Shown here piece after piece: positions 26,538-33,934 of a DNA stretch of 64,000 nt (the stretch's first letter is position 1; the number at the start of each line of letters is the position of its first letter). Position numbers and translations under genes: made by a program. Origin of the DNA: a virus; the IMG/VR virus record IMGVR_UViG_3300029882_000268, positions 26,119 through 90,118 of that record. One strand, given 5' to 3'. Below the pieces are notes generated by a model that ran no database searches, had not been told where the DNA came from, and saw nothing but the letters and a program-made list of their open reading frames with translations.

Positions 26538-27905
26538 TTAAGTTTGGATTTTTCCAAACGTTGGAGTACGTCCAATCGGGATGTTGGGGTTCTCCCAGTC
26601 CTTGCCCGGGACAGTGCGCGGGTCAAAGATGGGCTCGCCGCTGCCCGTGGGATTCGGGCCACCTGATGGTCCTTTGTTCCCGATAAACGGACCCGCTTCG
26701 CCATCATTTGGATCGGGACGGACGACCGGGTTGTAGATCGTGGGTAGGCCAGTATTGATCGGGATCAAGTACCGCGTATCCCCTTCATCCAAAAGGGATG
26801 ACATGAACTCCTGCTGGAGGAGGATACCTCTCGGGTTCTTGGAAACCACGTTATTGATGACCAACCGCTCCGCGTTGCGACGAACGATCAGATCACCAGC
26901 CTGAATGATGGGGGTGGGACCGAGGTAGCTGCGGGAGTCTCTGGTCACCTTCCTGCCGCCTTCGTTGAGTTCCACACTCATTGCGGTGTCGGGAGAGATG
27001 TAGATGAAGTCGTAAGGACCGTAGTAGCCGCCCACGATACCCACGCCGAAGCAGGATGGGCACGTGCTGCGGGCTTGACCCAACCCAGTCTCGGAGCAAC
27101 CACAGAGCTTCCCACGAGTCTTTTTGAACATCAGGTAAGCGGGCTCACCCACTTCTTCGAAAATCCACTGGTTACGGCGGACCATCTCCTGATACTCCCA
27201 CGTGATCTTGTCAACTTCCATCGTGTTGACGATCATCGAATCTCTTTCACCCGGCTTGTGGAGTTCGCCATTTTCTCCCACGGGTACAATCGTGTAAAAG
27301 GTCCTGACCATCGACTCGTAAATCTCTACGAAGTTGTGGAGCTTCTTGTATCTGACTTGAAACTTCTGCACCCCAGAATAGTCAGCCTGCCACACCACAC
27401 CATCCGACTTCAGCGGGTAAGCACTCACCGCACCACCGAGGGGCAGCGTGTTGTCCATCTGTAGCCAAATGGTTTTGTCCAGCCCGGACACCTGAGCGGG
27501 TTTGAACTCCTGCCCGTCGAGGATGACAGTAATGATGAGGGAGCCATTGGGTCCGTAGGGGCTATTTGCCAGCACTGGGCGACCCTGTACCACATCGGAG
27601 TACGGGAAATCGGGGATGCGGAAAACCCAACTGCCCTGACCGCGATTTATGGATGACCCGTTATAGGGCGTGCCTCGTGCGAGCCAATCCTTAGGTTCAA
27701 TCGTGTAGAGCACCTCTTCGAGAGCCGACTGGTCCCGATAGAAATGTCCGGGCCAAGGGTATGAGTTGAGCTTCACCCAGTTGGTGGGATAGTCAAAAGC
27801 GCGGTAGATGTTGTAGCCCTTCTTGCCTTGACGGTCGTCATCCACCCACCACAGATCGCGGCTGCCGACGTAGCTCGAATTCATCACCAGCAGATTAGTT
27901 ATCAT
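26538..27905 (-). CDS. Virion protein with DnaJ-like zinc knuckles
   Basis: 455 residues. About residue 265 has CGCSETGLGQARSTCPSCFG, a CxC...CxxCxG arrangement like the DnaJ cysteine-rich zinc region, within an otherwise beta-rich, Trp-rich sequence (WVKLNSYPWPGHFYRDQSAL). Related zinc knuckles occur in virion proteins of some large phages, to my memory. C-terminal ~60 residues are Pro/Gly-rich and flexible. Probably a neck or baseplate protein; position-based inference. Confidence 0.65.
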   Translation of the reverse strand: MITNLLVMNSSYVGSRDLWWVDDDRQGKKGYNIYRAFDYPTNWVKLNSYPWPGHFYRDQSALEEVLYTIEPKDWLARGTPYNGSSINRGQGSWVFRIPDFPYSDVVQGRPVLANSPYGPNGSLIITVILDGQEFKPAQVSGLDKTIWLQMDNTLPLGGAVSAYPLKSDGVVWQADYSGVQKFQVRYKKLHNFVEIYESMVRTFYTIVPVGENGELHKPGERDSMIVNTMEVDKITWEYQEMVRRNQWIFEEVGEPAYLMFKKTRGKLCGCSETGLGQARSTCPSCFGVGIVGGYYGPYDFIYISPDTAMSVELNEGGRKVTRDSRSYLGPTPIIQAGDLIVRRNAERLVINNVVSKNPRGILLQQEFMSSLLDEGDTRYLIPINTGLPTIYNPVVRPDPNDGEAGPFIGNKGPSGGPNPTGSGEPIFDPRTVPGKDWENPNIPIGRTPTFGKIQT

Positions 27906-28071
27906 TCAAACGTCCTTCCAAATTTTTCTTCAGCCACGCGGAAACCTTTTCGATGGTCTCTTCAACGCTGTCAACGCACAGGCGACCCGAATGGAATTGG
28001 GGATTGTCTGTAATCGTGATGTGCAGACTTGGATACTCCGTGTGCCCCTGATACATTGCGATCTTCTTCAT
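27895..28071 (-). CDS. Small hypothetical protein
   Basis: 58 residues from the ATG at 28069-28071 (MKKIAMYQGHTEYPSLHITI), overlapping the next gene by 11 nt. It has a beta-hairpin followed by a helix (SVEETIEKVSAWLKKNLEGR). No recognised family. Kept because of coding overlap on both sides. Confidence 0.5.
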   Translation of the reverse strand: MKKIAMYQGHTEYPSLHITITDNPQFHSGRLCVDSVEETIEKVSAWLKKNLEGRLNDN

Positions 28072-28072
28072 G

Positions 28073-29026
28073 TTAACCAAGCAGCCAGCGTTGCTGGCGC
28101 AAGCCCACGCTCATCGGACGGTTGGCTGTCACGAGTGGAGCCATCGTGTTGAACTGTGTCATGTACGAATCGCCTAAGCCGCCGTACAGATCGGCCTTAT
28201 TGATATCCAAGCTCACACCGTTCAGTGAGTAGCTGAACTGATCGGCTGCCCAGCGGTTGCCTTCCTGCTTAAGACAGAGCCCAGCGGCACCGAGGGCGGC
28301 GATGCGACCCCAATCCAACGGGATCGTGTCAAGCGTGTAGTTGTAGACGTTCATCGGGTTGTACCAGTTCAACATGCTGATCGCCATGTCCAGTTGCATC
28401 AAAATTTCCGCATCCAACCAGATGTAGCCTACGCGAGTGTTGTAACCTGCGACCACACGGCTCGGCGTCGGCGGGCGGAAGTGGTAATTACGGTCGGGGT
28501 TCGTATCCGACAAGAGCGTGCGGACGTACATCACCGCCTTGGCAAACATGGCGGGGGTAGTCATCCCAGAATTGACAATGGACTCTGGAACGGCGATGAT
28601 AACCGATGGGGCTTCGAATCCCGGGTTGGTTGGGTCAATGCCCTGAACAACGAATACTTCGACCACGGTGTCCAGCGGGCAGTCGGGATACATCTGGATG
28701 TTCCACACCAGACGGTAGACGCCCTTCCACGTGGTGGGAATGGTGATCGGCACGTAGTATGCGCCCTGCGACACGCGGGTGGGAATCGCCTGCGGGCAGC
28801 CAGCAAGCTGCACGTTCTCTTGCGGCAACGGAGGTCCGCCAGCCATGTTCTGGGGCTGGTGCAGGTCGTACTCATACGCCTGCGTGACCTTCATGGGTAT
28901 CTGATCGGTGACGTGGAAAATCGTGTAGTTGATGAGAGTGGGGTCCACCAAAGCCCCTGTCGCATCCCGTACTAGGATGCTGAGGTTACTTGCTCCCAAC
29001 GTCATGCCTTGAGTGAACGTGACCAC
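28073..29026 (-). CDS. Hypothetical virion protein (neck or connector candidate)
   Basis: 317 residues, not recognised. An N-terminal beta sandwich (ATGALVDPTLINYTIFHVTD, GVYRLVWNIQMYPDC) is followed by a helical half (LDAEILMQLDMAISMLNWYN, RIAALGAAGLCLKQEGNRWA). This beta-then-helix layout and its place between tail and head genes fit a head-tail connector. One-base overlap with the HNH gene. Confidence 0.65.
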   Translation of the reverse strand: MVTFTQGMTLGASNLSILVRDATGALVDPTLINYTIFHVTDQIPMKVTQAYEYDLHQPQNMAGGPPLPQENVQLAGCPQAIPTRVSQGAYYVPITIPTTWKGVYRLVWNIQMYPDCPLDTVVEVFVVQGIDPTNPGFEAPSVIIAVPESIVNSGMTTPAMFAKAVMYVRTLLSDTNPDRNYHFRPPTPSRVVAGYNTRVGYIWLDAEILMQLDMAISMLNWYNPMNVYNYTLDTIPLDWGRIAALGAAGLCLKQEGNRWAADQFSYSLNGVSLDINKADLYGGLGDSYMTQFNTMAPLVTANRPMSVGLRQQRWLLG

Positions 29027-29598
29027 TATGCACCTACCTGTTTACGATGGGTTTCCACCCAGTTTTTCTGAGGCAGGATGCGGCGAAGCACGGGGCTCAA
29101 CTCCATCATGTCCTCATAAGAGAGATAGTTATTCTTAATTCGATTGCAAACGATACAGGCGACGACGCAGTTCTCTTTTGAATACCCCAAAGCGTTGTTT
29201 TTTCGATCAAGGTTTGTGCGGGCGTTTCCCCTTCCTTGATTGTGATCCGTCCATAAAATAGTCGAGCCGCAATAATGGCATTCGGCGATTTGGGTAAACT
29301 CCAAAAACTCTTCGTATGTCAGCATCACGGTCAGACCGCGCTTGGAGGAGATGTGGCGCAGTCTGTTCAGCAGCCACTCAAACGGGCGTTTGCGGAGACC
29401 CCTCTTGCGTGGAAGGATGGCTTGAATCCCGTCACGGCTGCAACAAGACCGACAGAACCCTCCGTGGGTCGGCAGTTTGCTCGGGTCAATCCAGAGGTCC
29501 TTTCCGCAACCCGCACAGCGGTACAGACACATGGTTTTGTTCTGCTTTCCCTGCGGGCGAAGTTCCATTCGAACGGCATCTGTGATTTGCAAACTCAT
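29026..29598 (-). CDS. HNH homing endonuclease
   Basis: 190 residues. CAGCGKDLWIDP and FCRSCC knuckles, a basic helical linker (RKRPFEWLLNRLRHISSKRG), then CHYCGSTILWTDHNQGRG, NLDRKNNALGYSKENCVVAC, CNRIKNNYLSYEDM: the core of a wider HNH family with the D-x-K-x-x-x-G-Y signature. It ends the minus-strand virion block and is divergent from the plus-strand gene at 29642. Confidence 0.85.
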   Translation of the reverse strand: MSLQITDAVRMELRPQGKQNKTMCLYRCAGCGKDLWIDPSKLPTHGGFCRSCCSRDGIQAILPRKRGLRKRPFEWLLNRLRHISSKRGLTVMLTYEEFLEFTQIAECHYCGSTILWTDHNQGRGNARTNLDRKNNALGYSKENCVVACIVCNRIKNNYLSYEDMMELSPVLRRILPQKNWVETHRKQVGA

Positions 29599-29641
29599 GG
29601 ATTCTCTCTAGAGAAGAGTTCAAAAGTCAGTATTCATAAAT

Positions 29642-30214
29642 ATGAGCTTTGGACCGAGCAAAATCGCAGCGGACATACGACAGCTTCATGCCGCTTTGAC
29701 CGTCAGAGGGATGTTGAACTGGGCGACCGACCCAAATCTGTCGATGTTCGCAACGGCGATCTTCACTCGTCTTCAATATCTTGATAACAAACAAATTACG
29801 AAGGAGAACGTGCCCTCGCTCCTACCGCAGGTCGGCCCGAGGAAGAAATATCCGAAGATCAGCCGCGTTTTGCAGGGCGCTGACGATCTTGATTGTGTCC
29901 CTGCAACGATAGCGTGTCTGACGGGCAGCACATTGATTGAGGTTTTGGAGGCAGTGAAGAACGATGCGATTGGTGGTGCGGATAAGTTCGCCTACGACAA
30001 GGGCATGAGGCTGATAGACATGGTGCAAGAGCCTGAACTTGGGAGACGATATTTGGCTCTTGTGGTTGGCGGCAACGAGGAGAAACCCGGCCACGCCACG
30101 GTCTTAGATTACGACGGTACGTTTGTGGACCCGTCACCCTTCCTCGCGGATCGCATCCCTTTCGACATCTACCCACTCCCGTTTATCGTCTTCGCCGAGG
30201 TCGATTATGTTTGA
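29642..30214 (+). CDS. Papain-like (C39-type) cysteine protease fold protein
   Basis: 190 residues. DDLDCVPATIACLTG carries a Cys at the start of a helix as in C39/papain-like peptidases; the matching His and acidic residue are in GHATVLDYDGTFVDPS. The N-terminal third is helical. It could process a phage or host peptide, but no substrate is suggested. CAGTATTCATAA lies 8 nt before the ATG, so the leader is very short. Triad assigned by pattern. Confidence 0.65.
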   Translation: MSFGPSKIAADIRQLHAALTVRGMLNWATDPNLSMFATAIFTRLQYLDNKQITKENVPSLLPQVGPRKKYPKISRVLQGADDLDCVPATIACLTGSTLIEVLEAVKNDAIGGADKFAYDKGMRLIDMVQEPELGRRYLALVVGGNEEKPGHATVLDYDGTFVDPSPFLADRIPFDIYPLPFIVFAEVDYV

Positions 30215-30266
30215 TTCAGTTATGACAACCATAGATAAGGAAACATTTCAAAAGGAAGGCTCCAAC

Positions 30267-30413
30267 ATGGCAAATCACATTTCTGAACTTCCCCTTGGCG
30301 CGAGTACGGGCACTTCTGCGAAGAAGATAGAGGCTAAACCCGTTGATAACGCGGCTTGGGTTCAACTCGGGCGGATGCTCTCACCCTTGAAGATCAGGGT
30401 GCGACGTTCCTAA
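30267..30413 (+). CDS. Very small hypothetical protein
   Basis: 48 residues from the ATG at 30267 (MANHISELPLGASTGTSAKK), which has AAGGAAGG 7 nt upstream. An in-frame ATG at 30208 overlapping the previous stop is the alternative start. Basic C-terminus (SPLKIRVRRS). Function unknown. Confidence 0.5.
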   Translation: MANHISELPLGASTGTSAKKIEAKPVDNAAWVQLGRMLSPLKIRVRRS

Positions 30414-30436
30414 CAAATCTACTTGGGGACAAGCGA

Positions 30437-31027
30437 ATGGTGCTTTTCAATTTGTGCGGGGGTCCGGGAGCGGGAAAGACCACATTTGGATACTATCTGG
30501 CGTATCGGCTTAAAAAGGCGGGGGTTAGGGCGGATTTGCTGTACGAGCCCGCCCGTGATCTCATCTACGGCGGCGTACCCAACACGGTGCCGCCACAACT
30601 TCTCGACAACCAAATCCTCATGGTCGGACAGACCTATGAGCGGGTGCTGCGGCTCCAGCGGCACGGCTTCGAGGCGGTCGTAAGCGACTCCCCCATCATC
30701 CAGTGCCTACTTTACTGCAAGGGTCACATCTACTACGACAACCTCAAAAAGGCCATCCGCGATATCGAACCAAATTTCGATACCTTTAACGTCTTCATCC
30801 ATCCGCGACCCGGAAGTTACGACCCCGAGTCCCGCACGCAGCGGACGGAGGCGGACGCACGGGCTCTCGACACAACTGTGCGCGATCTAGTTGGGGATTT
30901 TTGGTTGGAGATTAACTGGGATCAGGAGAGTCTTCTGGGGGATCGGGCTGTAGAGCTAGTTCTTTCCACTCGGCAATCTCTTCCGGCGTCGGCGGCTTCT
31001 TCCACCAAGGCTCCTTCACGGGAGTGA
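30437..31027 (+). CDS. P-loop kinase / AAA_28-like ATPase
   Basis: 196 residues from the ATG at 30437, with GGGGAC 7 nt upstream. MVLFNLCGGPGAGKTTFGYY is a Walker A (GGPGAGKT); AVVSDSPIIQ fits a Walker B with following Ser; then FNVFIHPRPGSYDPESRTQR, reminiscent of a kinase lid. The family includes NadR-like nucleoside kinases, but no substrate can be read. Could relate to the NAD or nucleotide genes nearby. The last 116 nt overlap the convergent gene 30912-31271. Confidence 0.7.
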   Translation: MVLFNLCGGPGAGKTTFGYYLAYRLKKAGVRADLLYEPARDLIYGGVPNTVPPQLLDNQILMVGQTYERVLRLQRHGFEAVVSDSPIIQCLLYCKGHIYYDNLKKAIRDIEPNFDTFNVFIHPRPGSYDPESRTQRTEADARALDTTVRDLVGDFWLEINWDQESLLGDRAVELVLSTRQSLPASAASSTKAPSRE

Positions 31028-31271
31028 CGTACTTCCCATCAACGGGAAGCTCGGTGAGGCAAAGAGAACAAGTCGGAGGTTCAGGGTCAACTTCACCTTC
31101 CGCGAGAAATGCCTTGTACAAATCCACGAGCGTGTCGTCGTGGCCGTGCTTCATGCAGTAGATGGAATTCCACACGTGAACGATGGCGTGTTTGAGCCAT
31201 TCGGGTGCCCAAGGTATCCAGCCGTGTTTCCAGCCGTAGCAGAAGTAGCCATCATGGAGCACCAGCCCCAT
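30912..31271 (-). CDS. Hypothetical protein, convergent overlap with ATPase
   Basis: 119 residues from the ATG at 31269-31271 (MGLVLHDGYFCYGWKHGWIP), 8 nt after the upstream stop. CSLCLTELPVDGKYVTP suggests a single CxxC knuckle; the tail is PDPPEDSPDPS. Unusual 116-nt antisense overlap with the ATPase 3' end; both reading frames look coding. Confidence 0.55.
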   Translation of the reverse strand: MGLVLHDGYFCYGWKHGWIPWAPEWLKHAIVHVWNSIYCMKHGHDDTLVDLYKAFLAEGEVDPEPPTCSLCLTELPVDGKYVTPVKEPWWKKPPTPEEIAEWKELALQPDPPEDSPDPS

Positions 31272-31278
31272 CTTGTGT

Positions 31279-31689
31279 CTACGTCTCCAGCCAGCCCTCT
31301 TTGAGTTCTTGGTCGGTGAATTCATACGTTTCAGATCGAATCTTGCTGTTAAGCCGATACCCCATCATCTCGGAATAGTGGTGTCGTCTATGTTTCAGGT
31401 ATTTCAGATTTCGCTGCCAGTGCAAGTGTGGGCGTTTTGTTTCTTCCGAGGCGACAGACCATTCTTCGTTTGTTAAGGAAGCTGGTTTGATCTCTTCCAA
31501 TCGCTGCATCGCGTGGACGAAACATTGCTCCAAGAAAACGCCCAGCGAGCGGGCAAGGCCCGCATCCGTGTGTTCGTCACTCAACGGAAAGCGAGTTCGC
31601 AGTTCGTTGAACAACGGACCAACGGTATCGTTGAACCGCATGATGGGCAGTAGGAATTCCTCAGCGGGCAGTTTGATTGGCGAGGACAT
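31279..31689 (-). CDS. Hypothetical protein
   Basis: 136 residues, helical (FNDTVGPLFNELRTRFPLSD; ARSLGVFLEQCFVHAMQRLE). Rich in His/Arg in the middle (WQRNLKYLKHRRHHYSEMMG). Overlaps the upstream gene by 29 nt. Not recognised. Confidence 0.6.
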   Translation of the reverse strand: MSSPIKLPAEEFLLPIMRFNDTVGPLFNELRTRFPLSDEHTDAGLARSLGVFLEQCFVHAMQRLEEIKPASLTNEEWSVASEETKRPHLHWQRNLKYLKHRRHHYSEMMGYRLNSKIRSETYEFTDQELKEGWLET

Positions 31690-31966
31690 TTTTAGCGTGT
31701 TCTCCGACGATGCCGATCAACCACTGTGCTGCCAAGAGATCGCCCTGCGTTTTCTTGTTGGTGCTGATGATGCCCACGGGCTCAATTTCGTACTGCGCGG
31801 GAACCTTCTTACGGGCCGCGTCGGTTGCTTCAAACATGTAGTTGACGACCTCAAGCCCACCCTTTAGGTGCTTGGCGACGATCTTGAGATTGGGGTCGTT
31901 GGATTTGCGGAGCGTGGCTGCCGCTTTGCGGATCAGTTCGGATTGCTTCTTTGTCAGTTTTCTCAT
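31661..31966 (-). CDS. Hypothetical basic helical protein
   Basis: 101 residues: MRKLTKKQSELIRKAAATLR, then NLKIVAKHLKGGLEVVNYMF. Highly basic N-terminus. Not recognised; small early-type gene. Confidence 0.6.
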   Translation of the reverse strand: MRKLTKKQSELIRKAAATLRKSNDPNLKIVAKHLKGGLEVVNYMFEATDAARKKVPAQYEIEPVGIISTNKKTQGDLLAAQWLIGIVGEHAKNVLANQTAR

Positions 31967-31969
31967 AGA

Positions 31970-32314
31970 TTAACCATGTGCTTGTATTGTATCAGGCGCA
32001 TGGTTTGCTGGCAAGGCTCTTCCCATCTGGGATATTTGGGCGCTGGCGGCGGAATACTCGGGTACGTCGCCGTTCTGTTTGAGCTTCAAGTCCTCGTATG
32101 GGCGGGTGACACGCTCGTCGAACTCAGCCATTGCCTTCTGGAGGACGCCCGCGACGGAATTGATGTTACCGTAGTCGATGCCCTTATCGAGGAGCCACTG
32201 CATGAAAAGGCGAGTAATGGCGTAGTTGAGATCGCCCGGGCTGTGAAGCTGCTCGGCGAGCGGGGTGATGAAGGGGTCAATGGCCTCGCGGCTAGACTCG
32301 TGAATGTACGGCAT
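31970..32314 (-). CDS. Conserved phage hypothetical protein
   Basis: 114 residues with a pattern I know from many phages: GDLNYAITRLFMQWLLDKGI, then INSVAGVLQKAMAEFDERVT and RPYEDLKLKQNGDVPEYSAA. Such proteins often sit near nucleotide-metabolism genes. Molecular role unknown. Confidence 0.7.
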   Translation of the reverse strand: MPYIHESSREAIDPFITPLAEQLHSPGDLNYAITRLFMQWLLDKGIDYGNINSVAGVLQKAMAEFDERVTRPYEDLKLKQNGDVPEYSAASAQISQMGRALPANHAPDTIQAHG

Positions 32315-33059
32315 GGGTTACCTCCTCAGGCAGAGAGACTTCCAGAATGAGGCTCCACGCGATTACGCAGTAGCCCAACAAATCCTTGATCGCGTCCGCC
32401 TTCGGTTCGTAGTTTGCTGTCCTGCCCAGAGCACTCAATTGGGCGTAGCGAGCCATCTTGTCCCAAATGCGAGGGACGGTGCCTTGTAGCCCGTGGCGGC
32501 GGAAGCTCTCGCCGTAGTCGGCGGTCTTGCTCAGGAGGGTCTCCGTGATCTTTTGAATTTTGAACTGCACCATCGGCAGGAGATCGACCATGCCTTCTTT
32601 GGTTGGGGCTCCCTTGATTACTCCATCTTCGAGTAGGCACATGACCGCCGAGATGTACACCATGAAGTGCAAGGTCTGCTCGATCATTTGGAGCATCCCC
32701 TGCGACCATTGTGCGAGTGGAGTCTCGCGGTAGCCGTCGCCCACACCTTCGAGGATGTAGTAGTGATACATCCATTGGAGGAACAACGCTTCTTGGTTAT
32801 AGTGGTAGTCTGGAGGCAGTGCCTCGGCGAGGATGGCAGCGTTGGGAGTAGTATCAACAGGCTTCCCACGGATGATCGCGTGTCCAGTGAAACCTGAGGC
32901 GAGTAGCTGTTCGTTAGTTTGAAGCCCCCGAGCAACTAACTCGGTATCAATCATTTCAGGGAGCGCCAAGAGTGATTTACGCCACTCGTAATCACGTATC
33001 ACAAAGAGGCCGGTGCGGACTTCTTGCCAGAAAGGAGAGCCTTTGAAAATGTCGTCCAT
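32292..33059 (-). CDS. DUF1599-like (nucleotide modification-associated) protein
   Basis: 255 residues from the ATG at 33057-33059. Two halves: residues 1-100 and 165-255. The latter has KTADYGESFRRHGLQGTVPR, IWDKMARYAQLSALGRTANY and DAIKDLLGYCVIAWSLILEV, the K-x-x-DYG...R-x-x-DK-x-R...D-x-L-x-D-L pattern of DUF1599 / Nmad1-type proteins linked to modified-base metabolism. CAGTATTTATAGTC directly precedes the ATG, giving an almost leaderless transcript. Links to the hypermodification genes near 57-59 kb by family, not by position. Confidence 0.65.
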   Translation of the reverse strand: MDDIFKGSPFWQEVRTGLFVIRDYEWRKSLLALPEMIDTELVARGLQTNEQLLASGFTGHAIIRGKPVDTTPNAAILAEALPPDYHYNQEALFLQWMYHYYILEGVGDGYRETPLAQWSQGMLQMIEQTLHFMVYISAVMCLLEDGVIKGAPTKEGMVDLLPMVQFKIQKITETLLSKTADYGESFRRHGLQGTVPRIWDKMARYAQLSALGRTANYEPKADAIKDLLGYCVIAWSLILEVSLPEEVTHAVHSRV

Positions 33060-33061
33060 GA

Positions 33062-33097
33062 CTATAAATACTGCGATTTTGGGTATTAAACAGTAGC
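33062..33097. promoter_or_regulatory. Divergent promoter pair with GTATTW -10 elements
   Basis: Within 38 nt between two divergent ATGs lie CAGTATTTATAG on the minus strand and GGTATTAAACAG on the plus strand, each 8-11 nt from its start codon. Transcripts would be nearly leaderless. This is one of many GTATTA-type sites in the window. Confidence 0.5.
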
Positions 33098-33478
33098 ATG
33101 GCGAAAAAGAGATCGCACCCCGTAGAGGCACCCAAGCCGAGGCCTGTCCAAACGGAAGAACCCGTCGAGGTCCACGTATCAGTACCGCGAACAGGGTTCC
33201 CCGAACGGTTCAAGGTTTACGTCAACAGAAACGGACAGCAGACCGAGAACAGCTACTCGCAGACGCAGATGGAAGGACTCTACGAGCAGGCGTGTGCTTT
33301 GAGCACGACGAGTGGGCTGGCGAACTGTCACACGTGGGTGGAAGGCTTGAAGATCGACTATGCCGCCGCCGTGTGGATCATGGACATCATGGAGTACCGG
33401 GGGAGGGTTAAACCTATCGTGTACAAAGACGGGGTAGCCGAATCCAGCGAACCCCGAAAGTTTACTGCGTCTTCCTAA
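33098..33478 (+). CDS. Hypothetical protein
   Basis: 126 residues. N-terminal 35 are Lys/Pro/Glu-rich (SHPVEAPKPRPVQTEEPVEV); the rest is a compact mixed domain (YEQACALSTTSGLANCHTWV). Not recognised. Convergent with the TonB-C-like gene; the last 17 nt overlap. Confidence 0.6.
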   Translation: MAKKRSHPVEAPKPRPVQTEEPVEVHVSVPRTGFPERFKVYVNRNGQQTENSYSQTQMEGLYEQACALSTTSGLANCHTWVEGLKIDYAAAVWIMDIMEYRGRVKPIVYKDGVAESSEPRKFTASS

Positions 33479-33872
33479 ACTTTACCCGACCTTCCGCACT
33501 CGTAGGTGCGCCGTTGCACTTACCGGGACGAAACCTCCATCCGCGCATGGCTTGCAGTACGGCTCGGACATCAGGATCGTTTACAGAGCCCTCCAGCACG
33601 AACGGGCTGTACACCGCACCATCCCACCCCACGATAAAGTCCACCACCACGAGAGATGGGCCGTTCAACAGCGGGTTCGGCGTGTTCACTGGCGTTGGAT
33701 TGACCGTATCGTAGCAGGCGGCAAGCCCGCTGCGGTCGCCGTAGCCTGTGTTGGCTACGGTTTTGTACTCTTCGATGCGGCTGACGAACCCAAAATTGGG
33801 AGTTCGTGGGGCTGGTGTCTGAGCTTGAGCGACCATCGACAACAGCAAAACGGCGATAAATGAGTGAGCCAT
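33462..33872 (-). CDS. Secreted TonB C-terminal-domain-like protein
   Basis: 136 residues. A signal peptide (MAHSFIAVLLLSMVAQAQ, cleavage likely after AQA) is followed by a domain with SLVVVDFIVGWDGAVYSPFV, GSVNDPDVRAVLQAMRGWRF and RPGKCNGAPTSAEGRVKFRK, the TonB_C pattern (V-x-F-x-V-x-x-DG ... WRFxP). Unlike energy-transducing TonB there is no N-terminal membrane anchor or Pro linker, so a free periplasmic domain is predicted. It could compete with host TonB at receptors used by other phages, an inference. Its start codon lies inside a 13-bp inverted repeat. Confidence 0.7.
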   Translation of the reverse strand: MAHSFIAVLLLSMVAQAQTPAPRTPNFGFVSRIEEYKTVANTGYGDRSGLAACYDTVNPTPVNTPNPLLNGPSLVVVDFIVGWDGAVYSPFVLEGSVNDPDVRAVLQAMRGWRFRPGKCNGAPTSAEGRVKFRKTQ

Positions 33873-33897
33873 GAGGCTATTCTACCTCATGGCTCAC
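33864..33897. repeat. 13-bp inverted repeat over the start of the TonB-C-like gene
   Basis: GTGAGCCATGAGG and CCTCATGGCTCAC flank 8 nt. On the minus strand one arm contains the ATG of the TonB-C-like gene and the loop holds the -10 TAGAAT. It may be an operator, or an RNA hairpin hiding the start codon of read-through transcripts coming from the NadV gene. Confidence 0.75.
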
Positions 33898-33914
33898 GAA
33901 TTCAGCTAGGAATT
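33879..33914 (-). promoter_or_regulatory. CCTAGC-class promoter of the TonB-C-like gene
   Basis: Minus strand AAATTCCTAGCT (core at 33904-33910), 19 nt, TAGAAT at 33879-33884. Same element and spacing as at 37.0, 44.7 and 55.75 kb. Confidence 0.65.
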
Positions 33915-33934
33915 TCCCCAACAGAATCAACTAC

